DNA from: Hyaloraphidium curvatum
Taxonomy: Eukaryota > Monoblepharomycota > Hyaloraphidiomycetes > Hyaloraphidiales > Hyaloraphidiaceae
DNA: 64,000 bases
Direction of reading: 5' to 3'
NCBI GenBank assembly: GCA_025558095.1
Contig: JAIVFI010000018.1
Coordinates: 310,001-374,000 of the forward strand
The translations under genes were made by a program, and so were the position numbers. This document shows, one piece after another, positions 8,464 through 18,806 of this stretch; position 1 is the stretch's first letter; every line of letters starts with the position of its first letter. The notes beneath the pieces are model-generated. The model did not search any database, had not been told where the DNA came from, and worked only from the letters and a program-made list of their open reading frames with translations.

Positions 8464-10169
8464 ATGCCGCAGCAGGGCGCGCCGCTGTTCGGCGCCCTGC
8501 GCGGGTTGCTACCGGGAGGGCGGCGCCCTTCTTCGCCCTCCGCACCGACTGGGTTGGCAGGCGGGCTGCCGGGACAGGCGATGGCGTCGGGTGTGGGCGA
8601 TCCGGGCCCGCCGCCGGCCCCGCCGCCCGCCCGCGCGGAGTCCCCGCCATCCGCCGCGCCGAACCCAAACTGGGCGATGGCCGTGCCTCCGACTGCGGAG
8701 GCGTCTTCCGCCTTCGCACCTCGCGAGGCGTCTCCCGCCTCGCCGTCTCCCGTCTCGCCGCCGTCCGGCACGCCCCCGCCCGGCAACTTCCTGCCCGCCG
8801 CCGCCTCGAACGGCATCGCGCGCCGCTACATCGCCACGCCGACCATGCTCGGCCACGGCGCCTGGGGCTCCGTGCGGCTGGTCCTGCGCGTGGCGGACGG
8901 TGCCCGCTTCGCGCTGAAGGAGTTCAAGCGCAAGCCGGCGGACGACGAGGTCGAGGACCGCTACGAGCGCCGCTGCGCCTTCGAGTTCCACGCTCTGACG
9001 CTGCTGCGGCATCCGAACATCGCGCGGGCGTTCGAGTTCGAGTACGATCCGAACCTGCGCGCGGCCGCGATGGTGATGGAGATCGTGACGGGCGGCGACC
9101 TCTACACGGCCATCTCGACAAACACGCTCACGAACCCGCGCGAGATCGACTGCCTCTTCGTGCAGATGGTCCGCGCCGTGGCGTACATGCACGCGCGCGG
9201 CATCGCGCACAGGGACCTGAAGCCCGAGAACATGCTGTGGGACCCCGCAACGTGGTGCCTGAAGCTCATCGACTTTGGCTCCGCCGAGGCGTTTGCCGCG
9301 CCCCTGCCCGAGAGCGGACCGTGGGACCCGGAGCTGCACAGGCTGCAGTTCGGGTCAGTGGGGGACCCAGCGCAGCCGGACACGGTGGTGGCGGGCGGTC
9401 GCGCGATAAAGCTGTCGCGAAATGTGGTCGGGAGCGCGCCGTACATCGCGCCGGAGGAGTTTCTGGGGGAGGGCTACGATGCCAGGGGTGCCGACGTGTG
9501 GGCCTGCGCCATCATCTACTTGGTCCGTGTTCGTCGCGGCCGCCTCTTGATGACTGACTCTGACGGAAACGCCACTCACCAACAGGCCATGTGCACGCGC
9601 AAGTTCCCCTGGCAGTGCGCCATAAAGTCGGACGCGCGATACGTCCGGTACATGACGCTACAGTACCTCCCAGTGCTCGGCCGGCTGCCGCAGGCGAGCA
9701 GGAAGATCATTTCCAGGATGCTGCAGCCCGAGCCGGCGAAGCGGGCGACCCTGGACGAGGTCATGTCGGACTGGTGCGTTGCGCTGCCGCGAAGGAGTCC
9801 GTATCCGACTAACCGATCGACGGTCCATCGAACAGGTGGTTCCGCCACATCGACGCCTGCCTCCCCGCCCCGGACGGCCGCTCGCGCAAGCACGACCACC
9901 TCGCCTTTGCCCACGCCCAGGAGCTCAAGCGCGCCGCCGCCGCAGCGGCCGCGCCGCAATCCCCCTCCACGGCCGCGCAACCCTCCCCCCCGGCACCGGG
10001 TCCGCCTTCTCCCGCCCCACCCTCTCCGATGCCGGGCCTCAAACCCATGTTTCCGCCGCACACCGCCTCCGCCGCTCCCCCGCGGGACTCGGACGACGAA
10101 ACCACCCTCAATCACCCGCCACGTCACCACTCCAACGGAACCAGCACCTCGACGGGGACGGGCGACTAG
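8464..10169 (+). CDS. Serine/threonine protein kinase, HAL4/HAL5-NPR-like
   Basis: Exons 8464-9522, 9586-9773 and 9836-10169 (introns 63 and 62 nt), 526 aa. A proline/serine-rich N-terminus of about 120 residues precedes a complete kinase domain: glycine loop GHGAWGSV, VAIK-type lysine at about residue 152 (ALKEF), catalytic HRDLKPEN at 249, DFG at 270, and APE-like IAPEE. After the first intron the sequence RKFPWQCA-x6-Y is typical of the fungal HAL/NPR kinases that regulate nutrient and cation transporters at the plasma membrane. The second intron restores the usual domain end SDWWFRHIDAC. The C-terminus is low-complexity (A, P, S). The fungal-specific fit is good; the exact orthologue is not resolved. 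Confidence 0.83.
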
Positions 10170-10239
10170 CTCCGTGCACCTTCGCGCGATATCCATGTTC
10201 AGAATACCCACGATACACGTCCGCGCGGCACGAACCCGC

Positions 10240-12240
10240 TCAAACACCGTGGTTGATCGCAATCGTCTTGGTCACCGTGAACCCGTCCAGCGCCTCGAAG
10301 CCCTTCTCGCGCCCGTACCCGCTGCGCTTGTAGCCTGAAAGAGAATGCGGGTCAGTCCGAGCGGGCAACAAGCTAGCTGGACGGCTTACCGCCAAAGGGA
10401 AGCTCCACACCGCCGCCTGCTCCGTAGTTGTTGCTTCGCGATAGTTGGCGGCGGTCAGCACTCGCAGTACCACTGCAAGCCCAGATCAGGAACCCACATG
10501 AAGACCTGCCCCGTCCGAATCTTCCTCGCCATCCGCATCTGCCTCCCCCCGTCCTTGGTCCACACGCTCGACACGAGGCCGTACTCGGTCGCGTTGGCCA
10601 GCCGCACAGCGTCCTCCTCGGTCTCGAAACGGGTGCAAACCAAAATGGGTCCAAAGAGCTCGGCCGAGAACACCTCGTCGCCCGGCTTGACGTCCCCAAT
10701 CACCATCGGGGCCTGGTAGTAACCCCCTTTCGGCGCCTGGGCCACCACCTCCCCCTTGCCGAGCACCTTGAGCCCCTCCTTCTCGGCCTTGCCGAGGAAC
10801 CCCTGCACGCGCTGCAGCTGCTTGGAGCTGATGATGCAGCCGACGTCGAGGTCCTGCTCCCAGCTCCCGCAGCGCAGCTTGGCGAAGCGCTCCGAGACCA
10901 GCGAGACCACGCGGTCGTAGATGCCCGACTGGACGAGGAGGCGCGAACCGGCAGAGCAGCTAATAGATCGAGCGTTAGGCAAAGCATTAACTAAGCGTGG
11001 AGAGCACGCACGTCTGGCCGCAGTTCTGGATGATGGCGTTGACGAGGAAGGGGAGAGCCGAGTCGAGGTCCGCATCATCAAAGACGATCTGCGGGCTCTT
11101 GCCGCCCAGCTCCATCTGCAGACGCCGATCATGATCATGCGAGTCGAGCGAGCATCGGTAACCACGAACCGTGCTTGGCCTGTTGTTCACCGCGGCCGCC
11201 TGCGCCACCAGCGTGCCCGTCTGCGGCGATCCCGTGAAGCTGATGTGGTCGATGTCCGGGTGCGCCGCGAGGGCCGCCCCGGCCTCGGCACCGTAGCCCG
11301 TGACGATGTTGAGCGCGCCGGGCGGGAAGCCGACCTCCTTGGCGAGCACTGCCACGCGGAGGATCGACTGGCAGGCGTCCTCGGCAGGCTTGACGACCGT
11401 GGCGTTGCCGACCGCGAGAGCAGCAGCAACGGAGCGGCCAAAGATTTGCGCAGGGTAGTTCCACGCTGGGACAAAGTGTCAGGATTCGGGACCACAAGCA
11501 CAGAGGCAACTGAAACCTACGAATGATATGCCCGGTGACGCCGTGCGGCTCCTTCAGGGTCATGACCGTGTATCCCTGCATGAAGGGAATCGTCGTGCCG
11601 TGGTGCTTGTCCGCAGCCCCGCCGTAGAACTCCAGGTAGCGCGCGAGGGCGGTGATGTCCGCCTTGGCCTGCTTCATGGGCTTGCCCGTGTCCCTGGCCT
11701 CCAGCACCGAGAGCTCCTCGTGGTGCTCGAGCACCTTCTGGCCCCACTTGGCCAGGAGCCGCCCGCGCTCGACCGCCGTGAGCTTGCCCCAGGCGCCGCG
11801 CTCGAACGCCTCGCGGGCCGCCCGCACCGCCTCGTCGATGTCCGCCTTGTTGCCGCGGGCAATCTTGCCCCATTCAGTGCCGTCGGAGGGGCAGATGACG
11901 GGGATCGTATCTTTGGAGGAGCTGCCGGGAGCATGCAGCGGTGAGGTGGCGATCGTTCTTTCGGACTTGTGGCCTCCCACCTCGGCTTCCACTCGTTGTT
12001 GATGAAGAGCTGGTCAAAGGCGCCGGAGATGGCCGCATGGCCCTGGCCGTTTTCTCCCGAAGGCATGTTTGCTTTGCGGGATGTGGCAAGACTCCGGTGC
12101 GGTTGGGGGACAGCCCGTGGGATAACAGCGGGCGCTATGGGACGTGAAGCGAGGGCGGCAGCCGGCCGGAACGAGACTGCCGATGCGAATCTGGCGCTGA
12201 AAAATACGGTCCGGCGGCAGCAGGTGCGGGCTGCCAGCAT
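10240..12240 (-). CDS. Mitochondrial NAD-type aldehyde dehydrogenase
   Basis: Seven exons on the minus strand: 12240-11981, 11921-11521, 11465-11170, 11115-11012, 10959-10498, 10433-10390 and 10334-10240; 553 aa. Oxidises an aldehyde to the acid. The start MLAARTCCRR opens an arginine- and alanine-rich presequence, so the matrix is the likely site. Then come LFINNEWK, PVICPSDG, the IPWNYP motif created by splicing, KPAE, FTGSPQTG, the general-base motif MELGGKSP, the catalytic cysteine in GQTCSAGSR, and NNYG...ELPFGG near the end. GQTC-S-AGSR and the long N-terminus resemble betaine/gamma-aminobutyraldehyde-type enzymes more than ALDH2, but substrate is not predictable. It diverges from the KH gene across only 68 bp. 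Confidence 0.9.
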
Positions 12241-12308
12241 GCGTTTCACCTTGAGAAAGTGCGGGTCGATCACCCTCCCGGGTTTTCCTCCCCCACTTCC
12301 CCAGTCTG
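12241..12308. promoter_or_regulatory. Bidirectional promoter of ALDH and the KH-domain gene
   Basis: Only 68 bp separate the two divergent start codons, so both leaders and core promoter elements must overlap or lie inside the genes. No TATA box is evident. Confidence 0.45.
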
Positions 12309-13457
12309 ATGGCGGACGCGGACGAGCTGGGCGACGCGAGCCCCGACCGCAAGCGGTCGTACCACGAAGACGACGAGCCTGACCCGGACGCGGCGCGCCA
12401 CAAGCGGCAGGCGCGCGGCGACGACGCGCCCGCCGAGACCGACATGGCCGTCGACGCGCCGGCCGAGACCGACGACGGCGACGCCGCCGAGGACGCCGAC
12501 CGCTCCCGCAGCCGCAGCAGGAGCCGCGACGGCGACGGCGGCGAGGACGGCCCGGACCCGCTCGTGACCATGCGCGCGCTCATCTCCACGAAGGAGGCCG
12601 GCGTGGTCATCGGCCGCTCCGGCAAAAACATCAACGACGTGCGCGACCAGTCGGGCGCAAAGGTCAACGTGTCGGAGCAGGTGCCCGGCGCGGGCGAGCG
12701 CGTGGTCACCGTCTCGGGCCCGCTGCGCAACGTCGCCAAGGCCTTCTCGCTCGTGGTGCAGAAGGTCGCCGAGGAGCAGATCAACGACGAGCTGCGCGCC
12801 AACGTCGCCGGCGTCAACGAGGACATAAAGACGCGGCACTGCACCATCCGCCTGCTGGTGCCGCACGCCCGCATGGGCGGCGTGATCGGCAAGCAGGGCT
12901 CCAAGATCAAGGACATCCAAGACCGCTCTGGCTGCCGCATCTCGGCGTCCGAGGAGATCCTGCCCAACTCGTCCGAGCGCCTGGTCACGCTCTCGGGGGT
13001 CCCGGACGCGATCCACATCGCCTCGTACCACATCGGCAGCGTCGTTCACGACGGCGACGGGCGCGCCGCGCAGGCCACCATCCTGTACCGCCCTACCGCC
13101 TCGCGCGGGTCCTCGTACGGGGACTCGTCGTACAGCGGCAGGTCCTCGCACAGGGACCACTCCTCGGGCCAGTCCTACTCCTCCTCCTCGCGCACGGCCC
13201 CGGCGCCTTCGGGCAGCTCGCTGGCCACGCAGCAGATCTTCATCCCAAACGACATGGTCGGGGCCATCATTGGCAAGGGCGGCAGCAAGATCAACGAGAT
13301 CCGGCAGCAATCGGGTTGCCAGATCAAGATCGCGGACTCGCAGGACAATGCGGCGGAGCGCCTCGTGACCATCACGGGCAGCAACGATGCCGTGCAGATG
13401 GCGCTGTACCTGCTGTACTCGCGCATGGAGGCGGAGAAGCAGAGGCAGTCGGAGTGA
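12309..13457 (+). CDS. Triple-KH-domain RNA-binding protein, PCBP/hnRNP K-like
   Basis: A single exon, 382 aa. An acidic N-terminus ends in an SR-rich patch (about residues 65-75). Three KH domains follow, each with its GxxG RNA-binding loop: KH1 near residues 86-155 (VVIGRSGKNI), KH2 near 178-245 (GVIGKQGSKI) and KH3 near 300-370 (AIIGKGGSKI). The KH2-KH3 linker is rich in serine, tyrosine and glycine. This layout matches poly(C)-binding proteins and the yeast HEK2/PBP2 group, which bind C-rich RNA and act in mRNA localisation, stability or telomere regulation. The absence of an intron contrasts with most neighbours. Confidence 0.9.
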   Translation: MADADELGDASPDRKRSYHEDDEPDPDAARHKRQARGDDAPAETDMAVDAPAETDDGDAAEDADRSRSRSRSRDGDGGEDGPDPLVTMRALISTKEAGVVIGRSGKNINDVRDQSGAKVNVSEQVPGAGERVVTVSGPLRNVAKAFSLVVQKVAEEQINDELRANVAGVNEDIKTRHCTIRLLVPHARMGGVIGKQGSKIKDIQDRSGCRISASEEILPNSSERLVTLSGVPDAIHIASYHIGSVVHDGDGRAAQATILYRPTASRGSSYGDSSYSGRSSHRDHSSGQSYSSSSRTAPAPSGSSLATQQIFIPNDMVGAIIGKGGSKINEIRQQSGCQIKIADSQDNAAERLVTITGSNDAVQMALYLLYSRMEAEKQRQSE

Positions 13458-13639
13458 CGAAAGGTAGCACGGCCGGCGAGCGCAGCTGCGGCAGGTTGAG
13501 GTGGCCATAGTCAATCTCTTTCCCCTCCTAGAGAGGCACTACAAGGTATTGCACGGCCCCTGATCCGCCGCCGCCCCGTCTCCATGCCGGGCTCGTCCGT
13601 CTATGAGTCAGTTTAAATAGATAGGGGGGCATCGTCCGT

Positions 13640-15234
13640 TTACGAGTGGTTGTCGTTCAGCTTGACCATCTCGATGTCGGCCTTGACCATCTCCTCGACG
13701 AGTCCCTGTTGTGGTGTCAGCGACTGCGCTACCGCCGCCCCCTAAACGGCAAGCCCACCTCGAACGTGACCTTGGGCTCCCACTTGAGCACCTTCTTGGC
13801 CTTCGTGGGGTCGCCGAGCAGCAGCTCGACCTCGGCGGGGCGGTAGTACTTGGGGTCAACGCGGACGCGGACCTTGCCGGTCTTGACGTCCTTGCCGATC
13901 TCCTCCTCGTCCTTGCCCTCCCAGCTGGCCCGCTCGTCAGCCCCAGAACGCCAAGTACCGCAAAGACGGGACACCCACGTGATGTCGACGCCGACGACCT
14001 TGAACGCCTTCTCAACAAACTCGCGCACAGCGTGGGTCTCGCCCGTCGCCAGCACAAAGTCGTCGGGGGTCTCCTGCTGCAGGATCATCCACATGCCCTC
14101 GACGTAGTCCCGCGCGTGGCCCCAGTCGCGCTTGGCGTCCAGGTTGCCGAGGTAGATGCAGTCCTGCTTGCCGAGGTGGATGTTGGCCACGGCCCGCGTG
14201 ATCTTGCGGGTGACGAAGGTCTGCCCGCGGCGGGGGGACTCGTGGTTGAAGAGGATCCCGTTGCAGGCGTACATGTCGTACGACTCGCGGTAGTTGACGA
14301 CGATCCAGTAGCCGTACAGCTTGGCGACACCTGGAAAGCGCAGATCAGCGGTGTGCCGGCCTGATTGGCTGTGCTGACGGACCGTAGGGCGAGCGGGGGT
14401 AGAAGGGCGTGGTCTCCTTCTGCGGCGTCTCCACGACCTTGCCGTAAAGCTCCGACGTGCTAGCCTGGTAGAATTTGACCTTGCTGGAGAGCCCGCAGGT
14501 CCGGATGGCGTCCAGGAGGCGGAGGGTGCCGACGGCGTCGACCTGAGCGGTGCTGTTGGCGACCGAGAATCAGGAGGGTCGGCTGGCGGCTGGCGCGCTG
14601 GAGTTCCGTTACCCACTACTCGGCCATGTCGAACGACACCTTGACGTGGGACTGGGCGCCGAGGTTGTACACCTGGCAGAAGAGCGTGAGATTGGGGTGC
14701 CGCGGCACGTGACGGCCAAACACACCTCAGTCGGCTGAACCTTCGACACGATGTGAACCAGGGTCGTCGAATCAGTCAGGTCGCCGTAGTGGAGAATCTG
14801 GGGGGCAGCGTGAGCACGAGGGAAGCCGATCTGGGGCGTCCAGACACCGCACCATCTTGGGCCCTGGGGACGACGGGGATCAATGTCAGTTTCCGGCAAC
14901 AGAAACGGCCCTGCTGCCAAACCCACTCTCGTGCTGATCTCGGTAGAGGTGCTCGATCCGGCCGGTGTTGAAGGACGACGACCGGCGGATGATGCCGTGC
15001 ACGGTGTACCCCTTTGCCAGGAGGAACTCGGTGAGGTACGACCCGTCCTGCCCGGTGATGCCTGAGCCGCGGGGGCGAGGAAAAAACATTGGGATGCGGG
15101 GCGTCAGAAGTGGTTGCTTGGGCCCGGTAGCTGCCCAGCCCACCCGAGATGAGGGCGACCTTCCTGCTCTTCCACTCCTCGTCGGTGACGACTGCGGACG
15201 GCATTGCCGGCGACGGCGGGGCCAGGCTCGACAT
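13640..15234 (-). CDS. GMD: GDP-mannose 4,6-dehydratase
   Basis: Nine exons: 15234-15144, 15061-14927, 14863-14853, 14797-14726, 14672-14617, 14552-14383, 14330-13979, 13924-13759 and 13705-13640. The product is 372 aa, exactly the human GMDS length. Converts GDP-mannose to GDP-4-keto-6-deoxymannose, first step to GDP-fucose (cytosol, NADP-dependent). Motifs: Rossmann [49 protein letters not shown], catalytic STSELYGK and the SDR Y-x3-K as [40 protein letters not shown]. The 11-nt exon 3 (14853-14863) is required to keep frame and supplies PKM before the HYGDL motif. No GDP-fucose synthase is seen in the window. Confidence 0.94.
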
Positions 15235-15728
15235 TGCGGGCTGGTGGGCGATTGCGGTGCCGAGAGCGACGAGGAAAGACGTGCGTTTGGCGGAGGGAGC
15301 GGCGGGACGGTGGCGGGGAGGGATAGCGGGATAGGCGACGTGTGAATCACGGGCCGAGAGAACGGCGGCCCGGGTGCCGCGCCGTGCCCGCCGATGCGTC
15401 CGCGCAGGCGCACGGCTGCAGCCGCGGCGGCGCACCCGGCGGGGCGCTGTGGGAAATGCGCGCGGCCGCGATAAACAGAGGGACCGACCTCGCGGGGCTC
15501 GGTGGGCGGCGCGGTGGGGCGACGGCGGGCGGGGATCGGCCGTGCGCGGGCGGGCGCGGTCGAATGCGGTGCGCCGAGGCGGTGCCGGGTCGGCTGTTTG
15601 GTCGGCGGCGGTTTGTTGGTCGGGGACGCGATTGGGCCTCTGCTGCGGCGCGCGACGGCTGACTGGCTGGCGCTCCCCGCCTGAGTTCACCTCCAACCAG
15701 CCACACCGCGTCCCGATCCGATTTGGGA
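15235..15728. other. Intergenic region between divergent GMD and F-box genes
   Basis: About 494 bp, GC-rich, no supported gene. Presumably holds both promoters and leaders. Confidence 0.45.
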
Positions 15729-17101
15729 ATGGCCGGGGCCGGCGATGACGATGTCGACGTGTCTCTCCAATCGCTGCCCCGCGAGCTGGTGCTCCGCATC
15801 GCCGAGCAGCTCGTCGGCGCGCCGGTCCGCGGTCTCCATCCCTCCTCCTTGCCGCGCGACGTGCTGCACCTTGCAGCCACCTGCAGGCGATTGATATGGC
15901 TGGCATTGGATCCCGTGCTGTGGAAGCGCATCTACGGGCTGGCTTTCTCGCCTCCGGAGGAACGCCCGATCGATGGCCCGACCAACTCGATCGCGTCCTC
16001 GAACGCCGTCGCGTGGGCAGAGCTCTATCGGACGCGCGTGAACCTCATGGCCACCTCGATCAACATCCTCGTGCCCTTCAACCTCGGCGATGAACGCACT
16101 TCCTTCTCCAACGTGAGTGCGGCGCTCCATGCCGCGTTCGCTGCCGGCGACGACGGCCGCAGCGGCCGCGCCCTGGCGAGCGACCGCAAGCTCGTGGCCT
16201 CATTGCTGGACGCTGCGGCCGCAGTTCTTGAGGAGGTTTCGTTCCTCCGGCGCCTGAGGCATCCGCCTCCTCTGCCGCGAGACTATGCCTGGCAGCTGCT
16301 CCAGCTCCTAACAGGCGCGTGCATTCAAGGTGATCAACACCGCTCTGTTGATTGCCTTGAATTTAATCTCTTTCTGTTTGTCCGGCAGACCGCGAAGTGG
16401 CCAAGAGCGCCATGCAATCACGCCTCTGGCCAGTTCTCCGCCGCTTCGTCGGCGCCTCCGTCTCCCCCACCGCCCTCACCCCTACCGAAGACGACTGCCT
16501 GGACGCCATCTTCGTCTCTGCCGCCGCGCTCTACATCGTCGCCCACGTCTCGTCCCTTACCGTCGCCGCCTGCACCCTGCCGATCCCGCGGGATCCAGCG
16601 CCCGGCCCTCCTGCCCCGCCCGCGGCGCACGACGCCCGTCCCTGCAGGAAACACCTCCCCGCCGCCATCCACGAGCTCTCGCAGCCGGACAGGTCCTGGA
16701 GCGGGTACTACTCGTATTCGCTCGATCCCGTCTGGGACGGCGCCGCAGAGGCCCAGGGTCTTGGCCCGTGGGAGCAGTTCGACGGCCCCATGCTGGACAT
16801 ACGGAGCGCCGATGACATACCCCCGGCGCCGGGCCGGCTGCTCCGGATCGACAGGCACGGGCGCGACGCGATCGACGGCTTCTCGATGCGCGGGACAATC
16901 AATTCCGATACGGGCAAGGCTTACCTGCTGAAGCGGTACGATACGCAGGGACATGGGTGGAGCTATATTGGCTTTGCGACCCGGATGGGGCCGAGGCACG
17001 CGGTCGCCGGGTTCTGGTTCCCGGTCGGGTTCGAGGGTCTGCTGGAGGACGAGGAAGAGTGGGAAGGAAATTGCGGGCCTTTCCTGCTCTGGGCAGAGTA
17101 G
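15729..17101 (+). CDS. F-box protein with a C-terminal beta-rich domain
   Basis: Exons 15729-16329 and 16389-17101 (59-nt intron), 437 aa. An alternative in-frame ATG is at 15723. The F-box lies at about residues 13-60: SLPRELVLRIAEQL, DVLHLAATCRRL and LALDPVLWKRIY, the usual spacing for Skp1 binding in SCF ubiquitin ligases. A helical middle follows. The last 130 residues contain WSGYYSYSLDP, LRIDRHGRDAIDGF, KRYDTQGHGWSYIG and VAGFWFPVGF. This looks like a small lipocalin-like beta barrel, as found C-terminal to F-boxes in several fungal proteins; that domain call is inference. Substrate unknown. Confidence 0.72.
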
Positions 17102-17555
17102 GGCAAATGCCATCCACGATGCACTGTACTCTGGATGGTTGACTCTTGACATTGTTGACTTTTGTTTTTCTCCCGCCTAGACTTCATTCACTTGACCGTT
17201 TCGGACCGAAAAACCGCCATCCGACACACCGGACGGCCTCCCGCAATGATGATGTTCGCCCCCGAAATGTCGGCCGACCATGCGGTCACCCTAGACGGCC
17301 AACTCAGATAGGTGGGCGGGTTCGCTCGCGAACGCCTGGAAGCGCGCTGCCCACCGGACGACGGAGCCGACTAAAGCTCCGCCGGCCGGGCAGGCGTATA
17401 AAAAGCGTCCTTAATTGGATAATTGAGGTGTAATCAATAGAAATGAATTGAATAACTTCTAGGGAAAGGATTTCTTGCACGAGGAGCGCGCTGTTTGTTG
17501 CGGGCGCGGCCGGGGACAGCAGTTGAGGAGGCGTTGAGGGATCAGGCCTGCAACG
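17102..17555. other. Intergenic region with TATA-like box (17397-17404)
   Basis: 454 bp between tandem genes. A TATAAAAA at 17397-17404, about 150 bp before the phosphatase ATG, is followed by an AT-rich stretch (17405-17465) unusual for this window. Otherwise nothing recognisable. Confidence 0.45.
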
Positions 17556-18803
17556 ATGGCGGACGAATCATCCCTCTCGGTGCTCATCTTGACCTACAAC
17601 GTGGCCGCGAAGCCTCTTTCGGACTCACTTGTCGAAGCTCTGACGTCGGACGCGCCCCCGGACCTCGTCTGCATATCTGTGCAGGAGTTTTGCCCCGTTG
17701 CGGACATGTTCCTGCCCTGGCAGGACGCCTCCGATCGGGTGGAGGCCTGGGCGCGCGCCGTGTCCTCGGCCCTGGCGACAAGCTACGGTCCTCGGCGCTG
17801 CGACTACGAGCGCCTCGCGGCGCGGAGCCTGGGAGGCGTCCTCCACATAGTCTTTGGACGGATCGGCCTCGCGGTGCGGTCGATCGCGACGGACGCGTTC
17901 GGGATCGGTCCCCTGTGGCTGCCGAACAAGGCCATGGTGTCGTCTCGGATAACCCTGGATGCCGCGGACGGGACGCGGCTTGCGCTGACTTTCGTCGCGG
18001 CTCACCTGGAACCGCATCCCGGGGGCTACCATTTGCGGACGCGGAACCGCCAGGTCACGCACGACCTTTTCGAGCGGACTTTGTTCCTGGTGCCCGATGC
18101 CGTCGACGCCGACTCGCTTTCGTCGACGACCCCGCTCTTGGGAGGACAGACGGCACTGACCATCTGGGACTCGGATGCCGTCTTCCTGGCCGGCGATTTC
18201 AACTACCGCATCCGCCTGCCGCGGCCCGAGACGCTGGCCGAAATCCAGTCAGAGCGCTTCCAGAAGCTCGTGGCCGACGGCGACGAGTTGACTGCTGCCA
18301 AGCAGGAGCCCTCGCACGGGCTGCACCCTTTCTTCGAGCGGGACATTTCTTGGCCGCCATCGTACAAGTACAAGGGTGCCACCGAATTCTCCAAGCTTCG
18401 GACACCGTCCTACACGGACCGCATCCTCTTTTCTTACCATCACCCGCATGATCAGACAGAGACCTTGAGGGAAGCTTACCGGTCGGAAGCCCAACCAGCG
18501 AACCCGGACATGCCGGTCCTCGTTCGCGCGTACCGAAGCTTCATGGGCTACAACAAGAGCGACCACAAGCCCGTGCGGGCCGAGTTCACGGTCCGGCCCA
18601 AAGCACTGGCGTCGCGGGCCAGGACCTTCGCCACCACGACGGATCCCTGGCGGGAAATCAAGGCGTGGATCGGGATCCGGCTGCTGGCCCCGCCGATCGG
18701 CGTCGTGCTTCACGTTCCGGACCGTCCGGTCACCGCGCTCGCAGTCCTTTGCACAGCAGCCGCCGCAGTTTACGTAGCCCTCTGGTCGTGGGGCAAGCTT
18801 TGA
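17556..18803 (+). CDS. Inositol-polyphosphate 5-phosphatase with C-terminal membrane tail
   Basis: A single exon, 415 aa. Removes the 5-phosphate from phosphoinositides or soluble inositol phosphates. The endonuclease/exonuclease/phosphatase fold is clear: ILTYNVAAK at the N-terminus, SVQEF, a LPNKAM core, AAHLEPH, GDFNYRI (about residue 213), YKYKGATE, PSYTDRIL (about 284) and SDHKPV (about 336). The Mg-binding and catalytic residues of the family are present. The last 25 residues are hydrophobic (VTALAVLCTAAAAVYVALW) before a short WGKL end, suggesting a tail anchor at an endomembrane. Substrate class is not resolved. Its stop is only 3 bp from the convergent UBA4 stop. Confidence 0.9.
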   Translation: MADESSLSVLILTYNVAAKPLSDSLVEALTSDAPPDLVCISVQEFCPVADMFLPWQDASDRVEAWARAVSSALATSYGPRRCDYERLAARSLGGVLHIVFGRIGLAVRSIATDAFGIGPLWLPNKAMVSSRITLDAADGTRLALTFVAAHLEPHPGGYHLRTRNRQVTHDLFERTLFLVPDAVDADSLSSTTPLLGGQTALTIWDSDAVFLAGDFNYRIRLPRPETLAEIQSERFQKLVADGDELTAAKQEPSHGLHPFFERDISWPPSYKYKGATEFSKLRTPSYTDRILFSYHHPHDQTETLREAYRSEAQPANPDMPVLVRAYRSFMGYNKSDHKPVRAEFTVRPKALASRARTFATTTDPWREIKAWIGIRLLAPPIGVVLHVPDRPVTALAVLCTAAAAVYVALWSWGKL

Positions 18804-18806
18804 CAT

